This document shows, in pieces, positions 44,225 through 51,979 of a DNA stretch of 64,000 bases. Source of the DNA: an uncultured Kordiimonas sp. GTDB lineage: Bacteria; Pseudomonadota; Alphaproteobacteria; Sphingomonadales; Kordiimonadaceae. Within the stretch, counting starts at the first letter, position 1. Each line of letters opens with the position of its first letter. The translations under genes were made by a program, and so were the position numbers. The notes below the pieces were generated by a model. It was not told where the DNA came from. It was given only the letters and a program-made list of their open reading frames with translations, and made no database searches. The DNA is taken from NCBI GenBank assembly GCA_947492375.1, contig CANLMI010000003.1, forward strand, positions 248,001 through 312,000, read 5' to 3'.

Positions 44225-45778
44225 ATGACCGACACAGTTAATGATGAAATGCGCGAAGGGTCACAAAAGCGCGAATTATTAGGCCATCCAATCGGCCTGT
44301 CCATTTGTTTCCTCACCGAAATGTGGGAACGGTTTTCCTACTATGGGATGCGTGCTCTGCTAATTTTTTACCTTACTGAGCATTTCTTATTTCCTGCTGG
44401 CGAAGCAAATCTCATATATGGAACATATATTGGTTTAGCGTATTTGCTGCCAATTTTAGGTGGTTTATTCGCAGATCGCTACTTGGGTAGCCGTAAAGCA
44501 GTAACATATGGTGCGTTATTACTTGTAGCTGGGCATATATCGTTGGCATTTGAAGGTCCGACGGCTTCTATTGTAGATGGAGCTATTGTCAGAGATGAAA
44601 ATTACTTAAATATATTCTATTTATCATTAGCTCTTATTATAACAGGAGTTGGCTTCCTTAAGGCAAATATCTCAACCATTGTTGGCTCATTATATGGCCC
44701 AAATGATCCACGTAGAGATGGCGGTTTCACAATTTTTTACATGGGAATTAACCTTGGTAGCATTCTAGCAACTACGGGTGTGGCTGCTGTTGGAGCAAAA
44801 TACGGTTGGAATTGGGGCTTCGGTCTTGCTGGTATTGGTATGTTGGCTGGTTTGGCTGTTTTTCTATGGGGTCAAAAATATCTTGATGGACGTGCAGAAC
44901 CAAGTAATCCAGATATTCTTAAGGAAAAATCGCCAATTGGTCTAAATAAAGAATATAGTATTTATTTACTGGGTTTCGGACTAGTAGGCTTAATGTGGTT
45001 AATGATGCAGTATCAAGAACTAGTTGGCCGCTTACTGGGGATCACGGGCCTGGTAATGATTGCTATTATTTTGATTTTTGGTTTTATAAAGTGTCAGCCA
45101 TTCGAGAGAGATCGACTAATGGTTGCTTCATTTTTAATTATGGTCCAATCAATTTTTTGGGCACTTTTTGAACAACAAGGCTCATCACTCTCATTATTAG
45201 CAAAGCAGCAATTTGATTTGAATGTTTTTGGCTTGGAAATACTTCCTGCTCAAGTTCAGACACTAAATGCTGGTTTTGTCTTTATACTGGCTCCAGTTTT
45301 CGCATGGATGTGGGTGAAACTGGCAAATAAAGGGGTTGAACCTCCGACACCAGCTAAATTTGGTATTGCAATGCTATTGATTGGGATTGGGTATGTATTA
45401 TTTGCTTTTGGTATAGGGCTGGATGACAGTACTAATAAAAGTTTTTTCTGGATGGTTGTGATATATTTCTTCTTAACAACTGCAGAACTCTGTTTAAGTC
45501 CGGTAGGTTTATCGATGGTAACAAAGTTAAGTGTACCAAAGATTGTAGGCATGGTAATGGGCACATGGTTTTTGTTTACATCACTAGGTAATTATGCATC
45601 CGGTGTAATCGGAAAAATTGCTGGGGGTGAAACTCATAGTGTTGAAGATGGTGCTTTGCTAGATATGTCTGCAACAATCGATGTATTTAATAGCGTTGGA
45701 TTACTATCAGTCGGCGTTGGCATAGTCTTATTGGCTCTAACACCATTAATGAAAAAGTATATGCATGGTGTGCATTAG
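44225..45778 (+). CDS. Proton-dependent peptide transporter (POT/PTR family)
   Basis: 517 residues of an MFS-type membrane protein with about 14 helices. POT signatures: LTEMWERFSYYGMRALLIFYL near the N-terminus (ExxERFxYY) and FTIFYMGINLGSILATTG (FYxxINxG). It imports di- and tripeptides with protons. AAGGGG is six bases from the ATG. The gene reads more A+T-rich than its neighbours, with many ATA, TTA and AAT codons, suggesting a different origin; I did not compute this. It follows a secreted S9 peptidase and is closed by a strong terminator. Confidence 0.93.
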   Translation: MTDTVNDEMREGSQKRELLGHPIGLSICFLTEMWERFSYYGMRALLIFYLTEHFLFPAGEANLIYGTYIGLAYLLPILGGLFADRYLGSRKAVTYGALLLVAGHISLAFEGPTASIVDGAIVRDENYLNIFYLSLALIITGVGFLKANISTIVGSLYGPNDPRRDGGFTIFYMGINLGSILATTGVAAVGAKYGWNWGFGLAGIGMLAGLAVFLWGQKYLDGRAEPSNPDILKEKSPIGLNKEYSIYLLGFGLVGLMWLMMQYQELVGRLLGITGLVMIAIILIFGFIKCQPFERDRLMVASFLIMVQSIFWALFEQQGSSLSLLAKQQFDLNVFGLEILPAQVQTLNAGFVFILAPVFAWMWVKLANKGVEPPTPAKFGIAMLLIGIGYVLFAFGIGLDDSTNKSFFWMVVIYFFLTTAELCLSPVGLSMVTKLSVPKIVGMVMGTWFLFTSLGNYASGVIGKIAGGETHSVEDGALLDMSATIDVFNSVGLLSVGVGIVLLALTPLMKKYMHGVH

Positions 45779-45803
45779 ATTTTAATACAACATTAAATAT
45801 GGG

Positions 45804-45829
45804 AAAGCGGGCTTTTAGCCCGCTTTTTT
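45804..45829 (+). terminator. Rho-independent terminator of the peptide transporter gene
   Basis: AAAGCGGGC (45804-45812), loop TTTTA, GCCCGCTTT (45818-45826), then TTT. A 9-bp G+C-rich stem directly followed by T residues, 26 bases after the stop. Confidence 0.9.
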
Positions 45830-45860
45830 GTTTACAGGCTCACCTTTGTTTACAGGCTCA
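45827..45860. repeat. Tandem duplication TTTGTTTACAGGCTCA
   Basis: The 16-base word TTTGTTTACAGGCTCA occurs at 45827-45842 and 45845-45860, separated by CC, immediately after the terminator. Most likely slippage; no protein is affected. Confidence 0.85.
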
Positions 45861-45924
45861 TCGGTGACTGATCTATTTTTTGCGTGAATATGGCATGCCC
45901 ACAAAATAACAAGAGAGTTTAACA

Positions 45925-46845
45925 ATGATACAGCACTCGTTTAATCGTCGGACAAGCGCAGATGAGGTGTTAGCGGGCAAAGACCTAACTGGTAAAACAA
46001 TGATTGTAACGGGTGCGAACACGGGCATTGGCTTTGAGGCGGCGCGGTCGCTTGCTATGAAAGGGGCGCATGTGATTATGGCGTGCCGGAATACTGAAAA
46101 GGGCGAAGTTGCTGCATCCGTAATCCGCCAGCGATACAAAGATGCGCAGATCAGCGTAGGCACTCTCGACCTGACATCATTTGACAGTATCAAGGCATTT
46201 GCCACCACCCTTGATGTCAACAAAGTAGATACGCTTATCTGTAATGCAGGTGTGATCCATAATGATTACCGTGAGACAGCCGAAGGTTTTGAGATGACCG
46301 TTGGGGTTTGTCATATCGGTCATTTTCTCTTGACCAGCCTCCTGTTGCCAAAATTACAGGCCGCCGTTCAAAAAAACGACGCAGCACGGGTTGTTATGGT
46401 GTCGAGCGAAAGCCACAGACAGCCGGCAAAACTAAACTTTGATAAGCTTCCGCTCTCACAAGGTAGTTATGCTTTCATGACGGCCTACGGGCAGGCCAAA
46501 TTATGTAATGTATTATTTGCGAACGAACTTAATCGCCGCTATGCGAGTGAAGGTATCACCGCTTGTTCCTTGCATCCGGGCACTATGATCACAACCGGGA
46601 TTGCGCGTAATACGGTGCTTGGCACAATAGCCATGAAGCTTCTATCTCCGTTCACGAAGAACCCAAATCAGGGCGCCGCGACCACAGTTTACTGTGCGGC
46701 TTATGCAGAAGTTGGTGATATCGGCGGTGTTTATTTCTCCGATTGCGCGCCAAAGAAAATGACAAAAGAGGCAGAAAACCCTGATGTTGCAGGACGCCTT
46801 TGGGAGGTGAGTGAAGGGTGGTGCGGTGCTTTTGGGGTAAACTAA
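45925..46845 (+). CDS. Short-chain dehydrogenase/reductase
   Basis: 306 residues, soluble. SDR cofactor motif TGANTGIGFEAAR, the structural NAG in LICNAGV, catalytic Ser in VMVSSESHRQ and the YxxxK pair in TAYGQAKLCN. The HMIAC-like MACRNTEKGE after the second strand suggests NADP preference (Arg). The closest look is to retinol/WW-domain-containing oxidoreductase type SDRs. GAGAG precedes the ATG. Its stop is one base from the convergent TPR gene, so the two transcripts overlap. Confidence 0.9.
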   Translation: MIQHSFNRRTSADEVLAGKDLTGKTMIVTGANTGIGFEAARSLAMKGAHVIMACRNTEKGEVAASVIRQRYKDAQISVGTLDLTSFDSIKAFATTLDVNKVDTLICNAGVIHNDYRETAEGFEMTVGVCHIGHFLLTSLLLPKLQAAVQKNDAARVVMVSSESHRQPAKLNFDKLPLSQGSYAFMTAYGQAKLCNVLFANELNRRYASEGITACSLHPGTMITTGIARNTVLGTIAMKLLSPFTKNPNQGAATTVYCAAYAEVGDIGGVYFSDCAPKKMTKEAENPDVAGRLWEVSEGWCGAFGVN

Positions 46846-46846
46846 A

Positions 46847-47596
46847 TTACGAAGTAGTTTTATTCAGTTGGTCTCGTGCGATATTTCCCCATTCGCGTTC
46901 TGATTTACGGTAAAATTTATTGCCGTGTTTAATGCGTCTCAACGTTTCTAAAAATACGGTTTTAGCCTCATTAATATGGCCAGTATGTTGAAGCAATAAG
47001 CCATATCGTATACGTGCTTCTTCGCCGGTCGCATATGCTGTAAGGCTTTCATAAGCATCAAGTGCTGTATCAATATTACCTGCTTTTTCATGCGCGGTGG
47101 CGTATAATAAGTGTCCTGCTTGGCTATGAAAGTCTTTATTGTGCTTCTGAAGGCGGTCTAGCAGGCCGATAGTATATGACGGTTCGTTCTGTTTTAATTT
47201 AATTTCTGCAAGGCGCATCAGCATGTGCGGATCATGTTCATAATATCCCTGCATTGCGATACTGAGTTGATGCTCTGCTACGTCAAAATTTTCCAATGCC
47301 ATAGCTGCATCAATAAGTCGAATACGGTTTTGGACACTTTCAACTTTTTCTAACTCGTTCTTTGCCTCGCGAAATTCTCTATTTGGGTCCAGAATTTTTA
47401 CGGCCCCATCAAGTGCTTTGGTTGCCGTTCTTGATTGCCCAAGCTCTGGTAATATCTGCGTTAGAAAATACACAAGACAGCCTATACCGGGCACCATAAT
47501 AATAAGCCCAATCCAGTATTTTTCACGGCCAGTGCGTACAACGTGCACAGCACAGAAAATCTGTGCAATAAGTGTCAAAATAAACAATATTGGCAT
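46847..47596 (-). CDS. Membrane-anchored TPR protein
   Basis: 249 residues from the ATG at 47596, which follows GGGGGATTTT; upstream in-frame ATGs (47608, 47743) are less well placed. Two short hydrophobic segments, MPILFILTLIAQIFCAVHVV and YWIGLIIMVPGIGCLVYFL, precede a coiled charged stretch and about five TPR-like helical pairs (NFDVAEHQLSIAMQGYYEHDP; GNIDTALDAYESLTAYATGEEARIRYGLLLQHTGHINEAKTVF). The domain should face the periplasm or cytosol as a protein-interaction platform. No family assignment. Confidence 0.8.
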   Translation of the reverse strand: MPILFILTLIAQIFCAVHVVRTGREKYWIGLIIMVPGIGCLVYFLTQILPELGQSRTATKALDGAVKILDPNREFREAKNELEKVESVQNRIRLIDAAMALENFDVAEHQLSIAMQGYYEHDPHMLMRLAEIKLKQNEPSYTIGLLDRLQKHNKDFHSQAGHLLYATAHEKAGNIDTALDAYESLTAYATGEEARIRYGLLLQHTGHINEAKTVFLETLRRIKHGNKFYRKSEREWGNIARDQLNKTTS

Positions 47597-47798
47597 AAAA
47601 TCCCCCATAAATACGCTAACTGACAGGAACTTTAACGAAGCTCTTTCTATCAAGCAAGATTCAAATCGACGGGTAATTTCCTGATTCTCATGCGTGACAT
47701 TACCCATATTCATTGATAGCGTAGCGAAGAAAATTCGGGGCAAGACTTATCAACAATTTGTTCTGATTAACGATGGGGTATATTTGGGAGGTCATTTC

Positions 47799-49235
47799 AT
47801 GACGGTATTAAAGAAACCACGCAGCCGCTTTGCTGTGTCGGTACTCACGGCAGCACTGTTTGCTGCGGGTATCGCTGGCGAAGCCGGGGCACAAAAGCGC
47901 GAGCTTGTTACAATCAATAAGGATCCGTTTCCTTCAAGCTATACACGCTTGGAGAGCGCACCAATCCTGATCACAAATGCCACCGTTCTTGATGGTAAGG
48001 GTGGCATTATGGAAGGTGCTGACATTTTGATGCAAGACGGTAAGGTCAAGCGCGTTGGTAAAAGCTTGAAGGCACCAAAGGGTGCGCGTTTGATTGATGG
48101 CACGGGTAAATGGGTGACACCGGGCATTATTGATGTGCATAGCCATCTGGGTGTTTATCCAAGCCCCGGGACGCAGTCCCATGCGGACGGTAATGAAATT
48201 GGTGAACCTGTTACCGCAGATGTGTGGGTAGAGCATTCAAACTGGCCGCAGGATCCGGGCTTTATCCGCGCGGCGGCTGGTGGTATTACGGCGCTTCAGC
48301 TTTTGCCGGGTTCTGCGAACCTTGTCGGCGGACGCTCGGTAACACTTAAGAACGTACCGGGCCGTGTTGCGCAGGATATGAAATTTCCGGGTGCGCCTTA
48401 CGGTGTAAAAATGGCGTGCGGTGAAAACCCGAAACGCGTTTATGGAACAGGCGAAAATAACCCAACACTTCACCGCCCCTATACCCGAATGGGTAACGTC
48501 GCGGGCTACCGTCAGGCGTTTGCCGATGCGCAGGCCTATCAGCGTGCGTGGGATAAATATGAGCGTGATTTTAAAGCGGGTAAGGATGTTTTGCCGCCGC
48601 AGCGCGATATTAATATGGAAACAATGGCTGGTATCCTTGCGGGTGAAATACTTGTTCATATGCACTGTTACCGTGCTGATGATATGGGCACCATGCTCGA
48701 TGTGATGAAAGAGTTTAATTACCAGATTACGAGCTTCCAGCATGCGGTGGAGAGCTATAAAATCGCTGACAAACTTGCTGAAGATAACGTATGTTCGGCC
48801 ATGTGGGCTGATTGGTGGGGTTTCAAGATGGAGGCCTATGATGGTATCCGTGAAAATATCCCGTTTGTGCATAAGGCGGGTGCCTGCGCAATCGTGCATT
48901 CTGATAGTGAAGAAGGCATCCAGCGCCTGAATCAGGAGGCAGCAAAAGCGCTCGCTGATGGCCGAAAAGTTGGCGTTGATATCTCCAAGGCCGAAGCGTG
49001 GCAATGGCTATCGCTGAATCCAGCCAAATCGCTCGGTATCGATAAAATGACGGGTACTTTAGAGAAGGGCAAGGACGCAGATGTTGTTCTGTGGTCGGGT
49101 GACCCGTTTAGCGTTTATACAAATGCTGAAATCACCTTTGTGGACGGTGCGCCAGTTTATGACCGTACTAACCCAGCCTTTAACCCTGTTATGGACTTTG
49201 AGCTTGGTCAGCCCGGTGAAGGAGATGTAGAATGA
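47799..49235 (+). CDS. Secreted amidohydrolase, active partner of a pair
   Basis: 478 residues from the ATG at 47799 with GGGAGG eight bases upstream; the frame is open back to 47694 but lacks a site. Signal peptide TVLKKPRSRFAVSVLTAALFAAGIAGEAGAQKR. The metal-dependent amidohydrolase landmarks are intact: PGIIDVHSHLGVYPS (HxH), ILVHMHCYRADDM, SFQHAVESYKIADKL and AIVHSDSEEGIQRLNQEA with the catalytic Asp, then LSLNPAKSLGIDKMTGTLEKGKDADVVLWSGDP. It belongs to the imidazolonepropionase/dihydroorotase-like group. It shares a 4-base ATGA overlap with the next gene. Confidence 0.9.
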   Translation: MTVLKKPRSRFAVSVLTAALFAAGIAGEAGAQKRELVTINKDPFPSSYTRLESAPILITNATVLDGKGGIMEGADILMQDGKVKRVGKSLKAPKGARLIDGTGKWVTPGIIDVHSHLGVYPSPGTQSHADGNEIGEPVTADVWVEHSNWPQDPGFIRAAAGGITALQLLPGSANLVGGRSVTLKNVPGRVAQDMKFPGAPYGVKMACGENPKRVYGTGENNPTLHRPYTRMGNVAGYRQAFADAQAYQRAWDKYERDFKAGKDVLPPQRDINMETMAGILAGEILVHMHCYRADDMGTMLDVMKEFNYQITSFQHAVESYKIADKLAEDNVCSAMWADWWGFKMEAYDGIRENIPFVHKAGACAIVHSDSEEGIQRLNQEAAKALADGRKVGVDISKAEAWQWLSLNPAKSLGIDKMTGTLEKGKDADVVLWSGDPFSVYTNAEITFVDGAPVYDRTNPAFNPVMDFELGQPGEGDVE

Positions 49236-50524
49236 GTATTCTCGCAAAATTAAAGGGTGCTTCTGTTGCTGTTGCAATTGTTGGCGCTTCGCTCTCTACA
49301 GCTTACGCCGAAGATATAGCGATCACTGGTGGTACGGCCTTCACTAACGGCGGTAAAGGCAAGGTTGAAAACGCGACTATTCTTGTTTCTGATGGAAAAA
49401 TTTCATCTGTTAACGCAGGCGGCGATGTGCCATCCGGGTATCGTGTTATCGATGCATCAGATCAGTGGGTTACTGTTGGCTTGATGGCTACAGGTACAAC
49501 ACTTGGCCTGACTGAAGTGCCACTTTCAGGTAGCCTGAATGATGCAACAGCGAGTAAGGCAAAGAACACAATTGGCCTTGACGTGACCTATGCCATTGAT
49601 CCGTCTAGCACGCTTATTCCTGTAACCCGGATTGAGGGTATCACGCGCGCTGTCACCGGCCTTACTAGTACGAAGGATTACTGGCTGGGTCAGGGGGCTG
49701 TTATCCATCTCGGGGATGGTTTTGACCTTGTTGAAAAACAAGGGGCTTATATTGGCCTTCAGATCGGTGAGGGTGCAGCAACTAAAGCTGGCGGTAGCCG
49801 CGCGGCACTGTGGCAAGAGGTGTATGCCAAACTTGAAGACGCCCAACCTGAGCCGGAAACCGATGATAAAGACAAGGATAAGGACGAGAAAAAAGCCGAT
49901 AAAAAGAAGAAGCCATCGGCTGAAAAGAAAGCCTTGGAGCGTTTGTTTAAAGGCGAAACCAGTTTGATGGTAACGGCGAACCGTGCTGCTGATATTCTTC
50001 AGGTTATTCGCCTTAAAAAGCATTTTGGTTTTAAGGTTATTCTGACGGGTGCTGTTGAGGCATGGCGCGTTGCTGATGAGCTTGCAAAGGCTGATATCCC
50101 GGTTGTTCTCGATGCATTAGAGTCGTTACCGCAAAGCTTTGAAACACTTGGAGCAACACAGACGAATGCTGGCAGACTGGTTGCGGCAGGTGTTACGATC
50201 GCGATTACAGGTAAGGGTAGCCATAACGCACGCCTTATGCCGCAGAATGCTGGTAACGCTGTCTCTAATGGCCTGTCGTGGGAGGCTGCGATGGACGCCA
50301 TGACTGTTGGCCCTGCTGAGATATTTGGCCTTTCTGACAGCTATGGCACGTTAGAAGCAGGCAAAGACGCAGATATCGTTGTTTGGGATGGTGACCCGAT
50401 AGAAATAATGACAAGCCCTACGGCTGTTCTTATTAAAGGTGATCAGATCGAACTTGTTAGCCGTCAGACGAAATTACGTGACCGGTATTTAGAGATTACC
50501 CGTTCGCCGCAGTTCAAGAAGTAA
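49232..50524 (+). CDS. Degenerate secreted amidohydrolase, likely partner subunit
   Basis: 430 residues; start overlaps the stop of the preceding gene by four bases, so translation is coupled. Signal peptide MSILAKLKGASVAVAIVGASLSTAYAED. The amidohydrolase fold is recognisable (KVENATILVSDGKISSVNAGGDVPSG at the start; AGKDADIVVWDGDPIEIMTSPTAVLIKGD at the end), but the metal site is missing: the PGLIDxHxH position reads VTVGLMATGTTLG and the catalytic Asp region reads ITGKGSHNARLM. A Lys/Asp-rich low-complexity insert lies at about 206-234. It is therefore probably an inactive scaffold or regulatory partner of the 47799 protein. Confidence 0.85.
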   Translation: MSILAKLKGASVAVAIVGASLSTAYAEDIAITGGTAFTNGGKGKVENATILVSDGKISSVNAGGDVPSGYRVIDASDQWVTVGLMATGTTLGLTEVPLSGSLNDATASKAKNTIGLDVTYAIDPSSTLIPVTRIEGITRAVTGLTSTKDYWLGQGAVIHLGDGFDLVEKQGAYIGLQIGEGAATKAGGSRAALWQEVYAKLEDAQPEPETDDKDKDKDEKKADKKKKPSAEKKALERLFKGETSLMVTANRAADILQVIRLKKHFGFKVILTGAVEAWRVADELAKADIPVVLDALESLPQSFETLGATQTNAGRLVAAGVTIAITGKGSHNARLMPQNAGNAVSNGLSWEAAMDAMTVGPAEIFGLSDSYGTLEAGKDADIVVWDGDPIEIMTSPTAVLIKGDQIELVSRQTKLRDRYLEITRSPQFKK

Positions 50525-50545
50525 CCGTTAGTGAATAAAATACAG

Positions 50546-50569
50546 AAAGCCGGGCAAAGCCCGGCTTTT
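50546..50569 (+). terminator. Rho-independent terminator of the amidohydrolase pair
   Basis: AAAGCCGGGC (50546-50555), loop AAA, GCCCGGCTTT (50559-50568), then T/C-rich sequence. It is 22 bases after the second stop. Confidence 0.9.
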
Positions 50570-50681
50570 CTTTGCGAAACTGAAACCGAGCTATTTGGTT
50601 TTATTGGTTGATATTCCATGAATGGCGAGAGTAAAAGCTGATTAAGGCATACAGGTTTTTGATTAGGGTATTGCTCAACCT

Positions 50682-50720
50682 CCGGGAAATTAAGCCGGGA
50701 AATTAAGCCGGGAAATTAAG
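50682..50720. repeat. Three perfect tandem copies of CCGGGAAATTAAG
   Basis: The 13-base unit CCGGGAAATTAAG is repeated three times without change (50682-50694, 50695-50707, 50708-50720), just after the terminator and 35 bases before the end of the MarR gene. No protein is encoded across it. Confidence 0.95.
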
Positions 50721-50755
50721 TTATGAAGAATACTCATATTTACTATTGAATATTT

Positions 50756-51310
50756 TTATACGGCAGCTTCATATTCCGCACAGATTTTTTGAGCATCATT
50801 CTGAGATAAGACCTCTTCTGTTAAGCCACAGCGAAGGTTACCGCCTTTTAACAGTGTATGAAATTTACAGCCGGAGCATATGCCAAAGCTTTTAAGCCCC
50901 TGTTCGATTTGTAATTCATGCAGGATCGTTTCAAGCATTGGATCAGAAGTTGGTATCACTGCCTCTAGTTTTTCAAACGTTTCCGGGATGATATTTTCGA
51001 TATGTTTAAGTGCTGCTCTGCCACTCAGGGTTAATTTAAGTTTTGATGACCTTTTATCACGCGGATTTATTGTGCGTTCGATCATCGTTTTCTTTTCAAG
51101 AAGAGCAAGGCTTTGGGATACACTTCCCTTGGTAATGCCGAGGTATTTTGTTAATGCGCGGGCATTATCAGAATATTTGTTTGCTTGCGAAAGATAAATG
51201 AGAATTTCAGCATGATTTTGTTGCAGACCAAATTCACTAGCGCCTTGGCGAACGAAATAATTCTTTAATGCTAAGACTCTTTCGAGTTTTGCTATGATTG
51301 CAAGTGTCAT
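50756..51310 (-). CDS. MarR-family regulator with C-terminal cysteine cluster
   Basis: 184 residues. The winged HTH occupies roughly residues 30-110: AEILIYLSQANKYSDNARALTKYLGITKGSVSQSLALLEKKTMIERTINPRDKRSSKLKLTLSGRAAL. Unusually for MarR, the last 40 residues carry four cysteines, Cys145, Cys148, Cys161 and Cys177 (CxxC-x12-C-x15-C), suggesting metal or redox sensing. It is divergent from DUF2024 and the intergenic region holds two related dyads. AAGGATGG lies before the ATG. Confidence 0.85.
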   Translation of the reverse strand: MTLAIIAKLERVLALKNYFVRQGASEFGLQQNHAEILIYLSQANKYSDNARALTKYLGITKGSVSQSLALLEKKTMIERTINPRDKRSSKLKLTLSGRAALKHIENIIPETFEKLEAVIPTSDPMLETILHELQIEQGLKSFGICSGCKFHTLLKGGNLRCGLTEEVLSQNDAQKICAEYEAAV

Positions 51311-51335
51311 GTTAAATCCATCCTTATTTTATTAT

Positions 51336-51411
51336 TTGGTATAGATTCAAAACTATATTGACAAGCGAAAATCAAATTCGTAAAGAATATATAGTTTAGA
51401 TTCGATACCAA
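51336..51411. promoter_or_regulatory. Paired inverted operator between MarR and DUF2024 genes
   Basis: A 23-base arm at 51336-51358 (TTGGTATAGATTCAAAACTAT plus AT) is repeated in inverted form at 51389-51411 with only three differences; the two arms are 30 bases apart. Each arm contains a partial dyad of the TATAG...CTATA type, a plausible MarR dimer site. The left arm is 26 bases before the MarR start, so autorepression is likely, with shared control of DUF2024. Confidence 0.65.
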
Positions 51412-51606
51412 TTTATATTGGAATAGAAATATAACAAGCGTTGAGAAAAATATTAGCAGGTTTGCTCGATTATGAATGATGATTGAAACGATGATTAAGC
51501 CTGTTATGCCTGCGCTTAGGATATTTTTATATAAGTAACAACTCAGATAGCTCACAGAAATTTCCCCTGTGATAGCTTTTATTAGAATTGGAAAGTGATA
51601 ATTGTT

Positions 51607-51885
51607 ATGATTAAGATAGATGTTTTTGACACATATGCTGATAAAAAATCAGGTGAAATAATGCATTTTGATGTGCTTGTTCCCCATGGGACATCTGGTG
51701 AGCTAGCTTATGAATATGCCCAAAGCTGGTTAAAGAGTATTAATGCAACAGACGTTTCATTGGAGCAGAAACATTGTCGATTTTGCCATTCGCAAATGTC
51801 AAACCCTACGGTAGAGGCTGCAATCGAAAGTGAAGGGTATTACATCCTACAATTAGAAGGCTGCCCAGTACCGAACGTAGCGTGA
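51607..51885 (+). CDS. DUF2024 family small protein with HCxxCH motif
   Basis: 92 residues if started at the ATG at 51607 (MIKIDVFDTYADKKS, the usual family start); a GTG at 51595 is possible. The fold is a compact alpha/beta protein of unknown function. Three cysteines are present: HCRFCH at residues 56-61 and Cys86 (LEGCPVP). The HCxxCH arrangement may bind a metal. Its regulator-like neighbour also has a cysteine cluster, suggesting a shared redox or metal role, which is inference. Confidence 0.85.
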   Translation: MIKIDVFDTYADKKSGEIMHFDVLVPHGTSGELAYEYAQSWLKSINATDVSLEQKHCRFCHSQMSNPTVEAAIESEGYYILQLEGCPVPNVA

Positions 51886-51922
51886 GGGCAGGAATTTAAT
51901 ATCTTTGTATAATCTTGAATAT

Positions 51923-51948
51923 GAGTGTGTTTTAGCGAAGACACACTC
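51923..51948. terminator. Hairpin between convergent DUF2024 and kinase genes
   Basis: GAGTGTGTTTT (51923-51933), loop AGCG, AAGACACACTC (51938-51948), an 11-bp stem with one wobble. It lies between the stops at 51885 and 51980 and could block transcription both ways; no T tract. Confidence 0.5.
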
Positions 51949-51979
51949 CACATATGTCTAAAACCTATTCCCGAGGCGG

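Noticed and set aside
48237-49004. 255-codon open frame on the minus strand inside the first amidohydrolase gene
   Set aside because: Antisense shadow of a well-supported gene; no ribosome site and repeated Arg/His/Cys-rich translation typical of a shadow frame.
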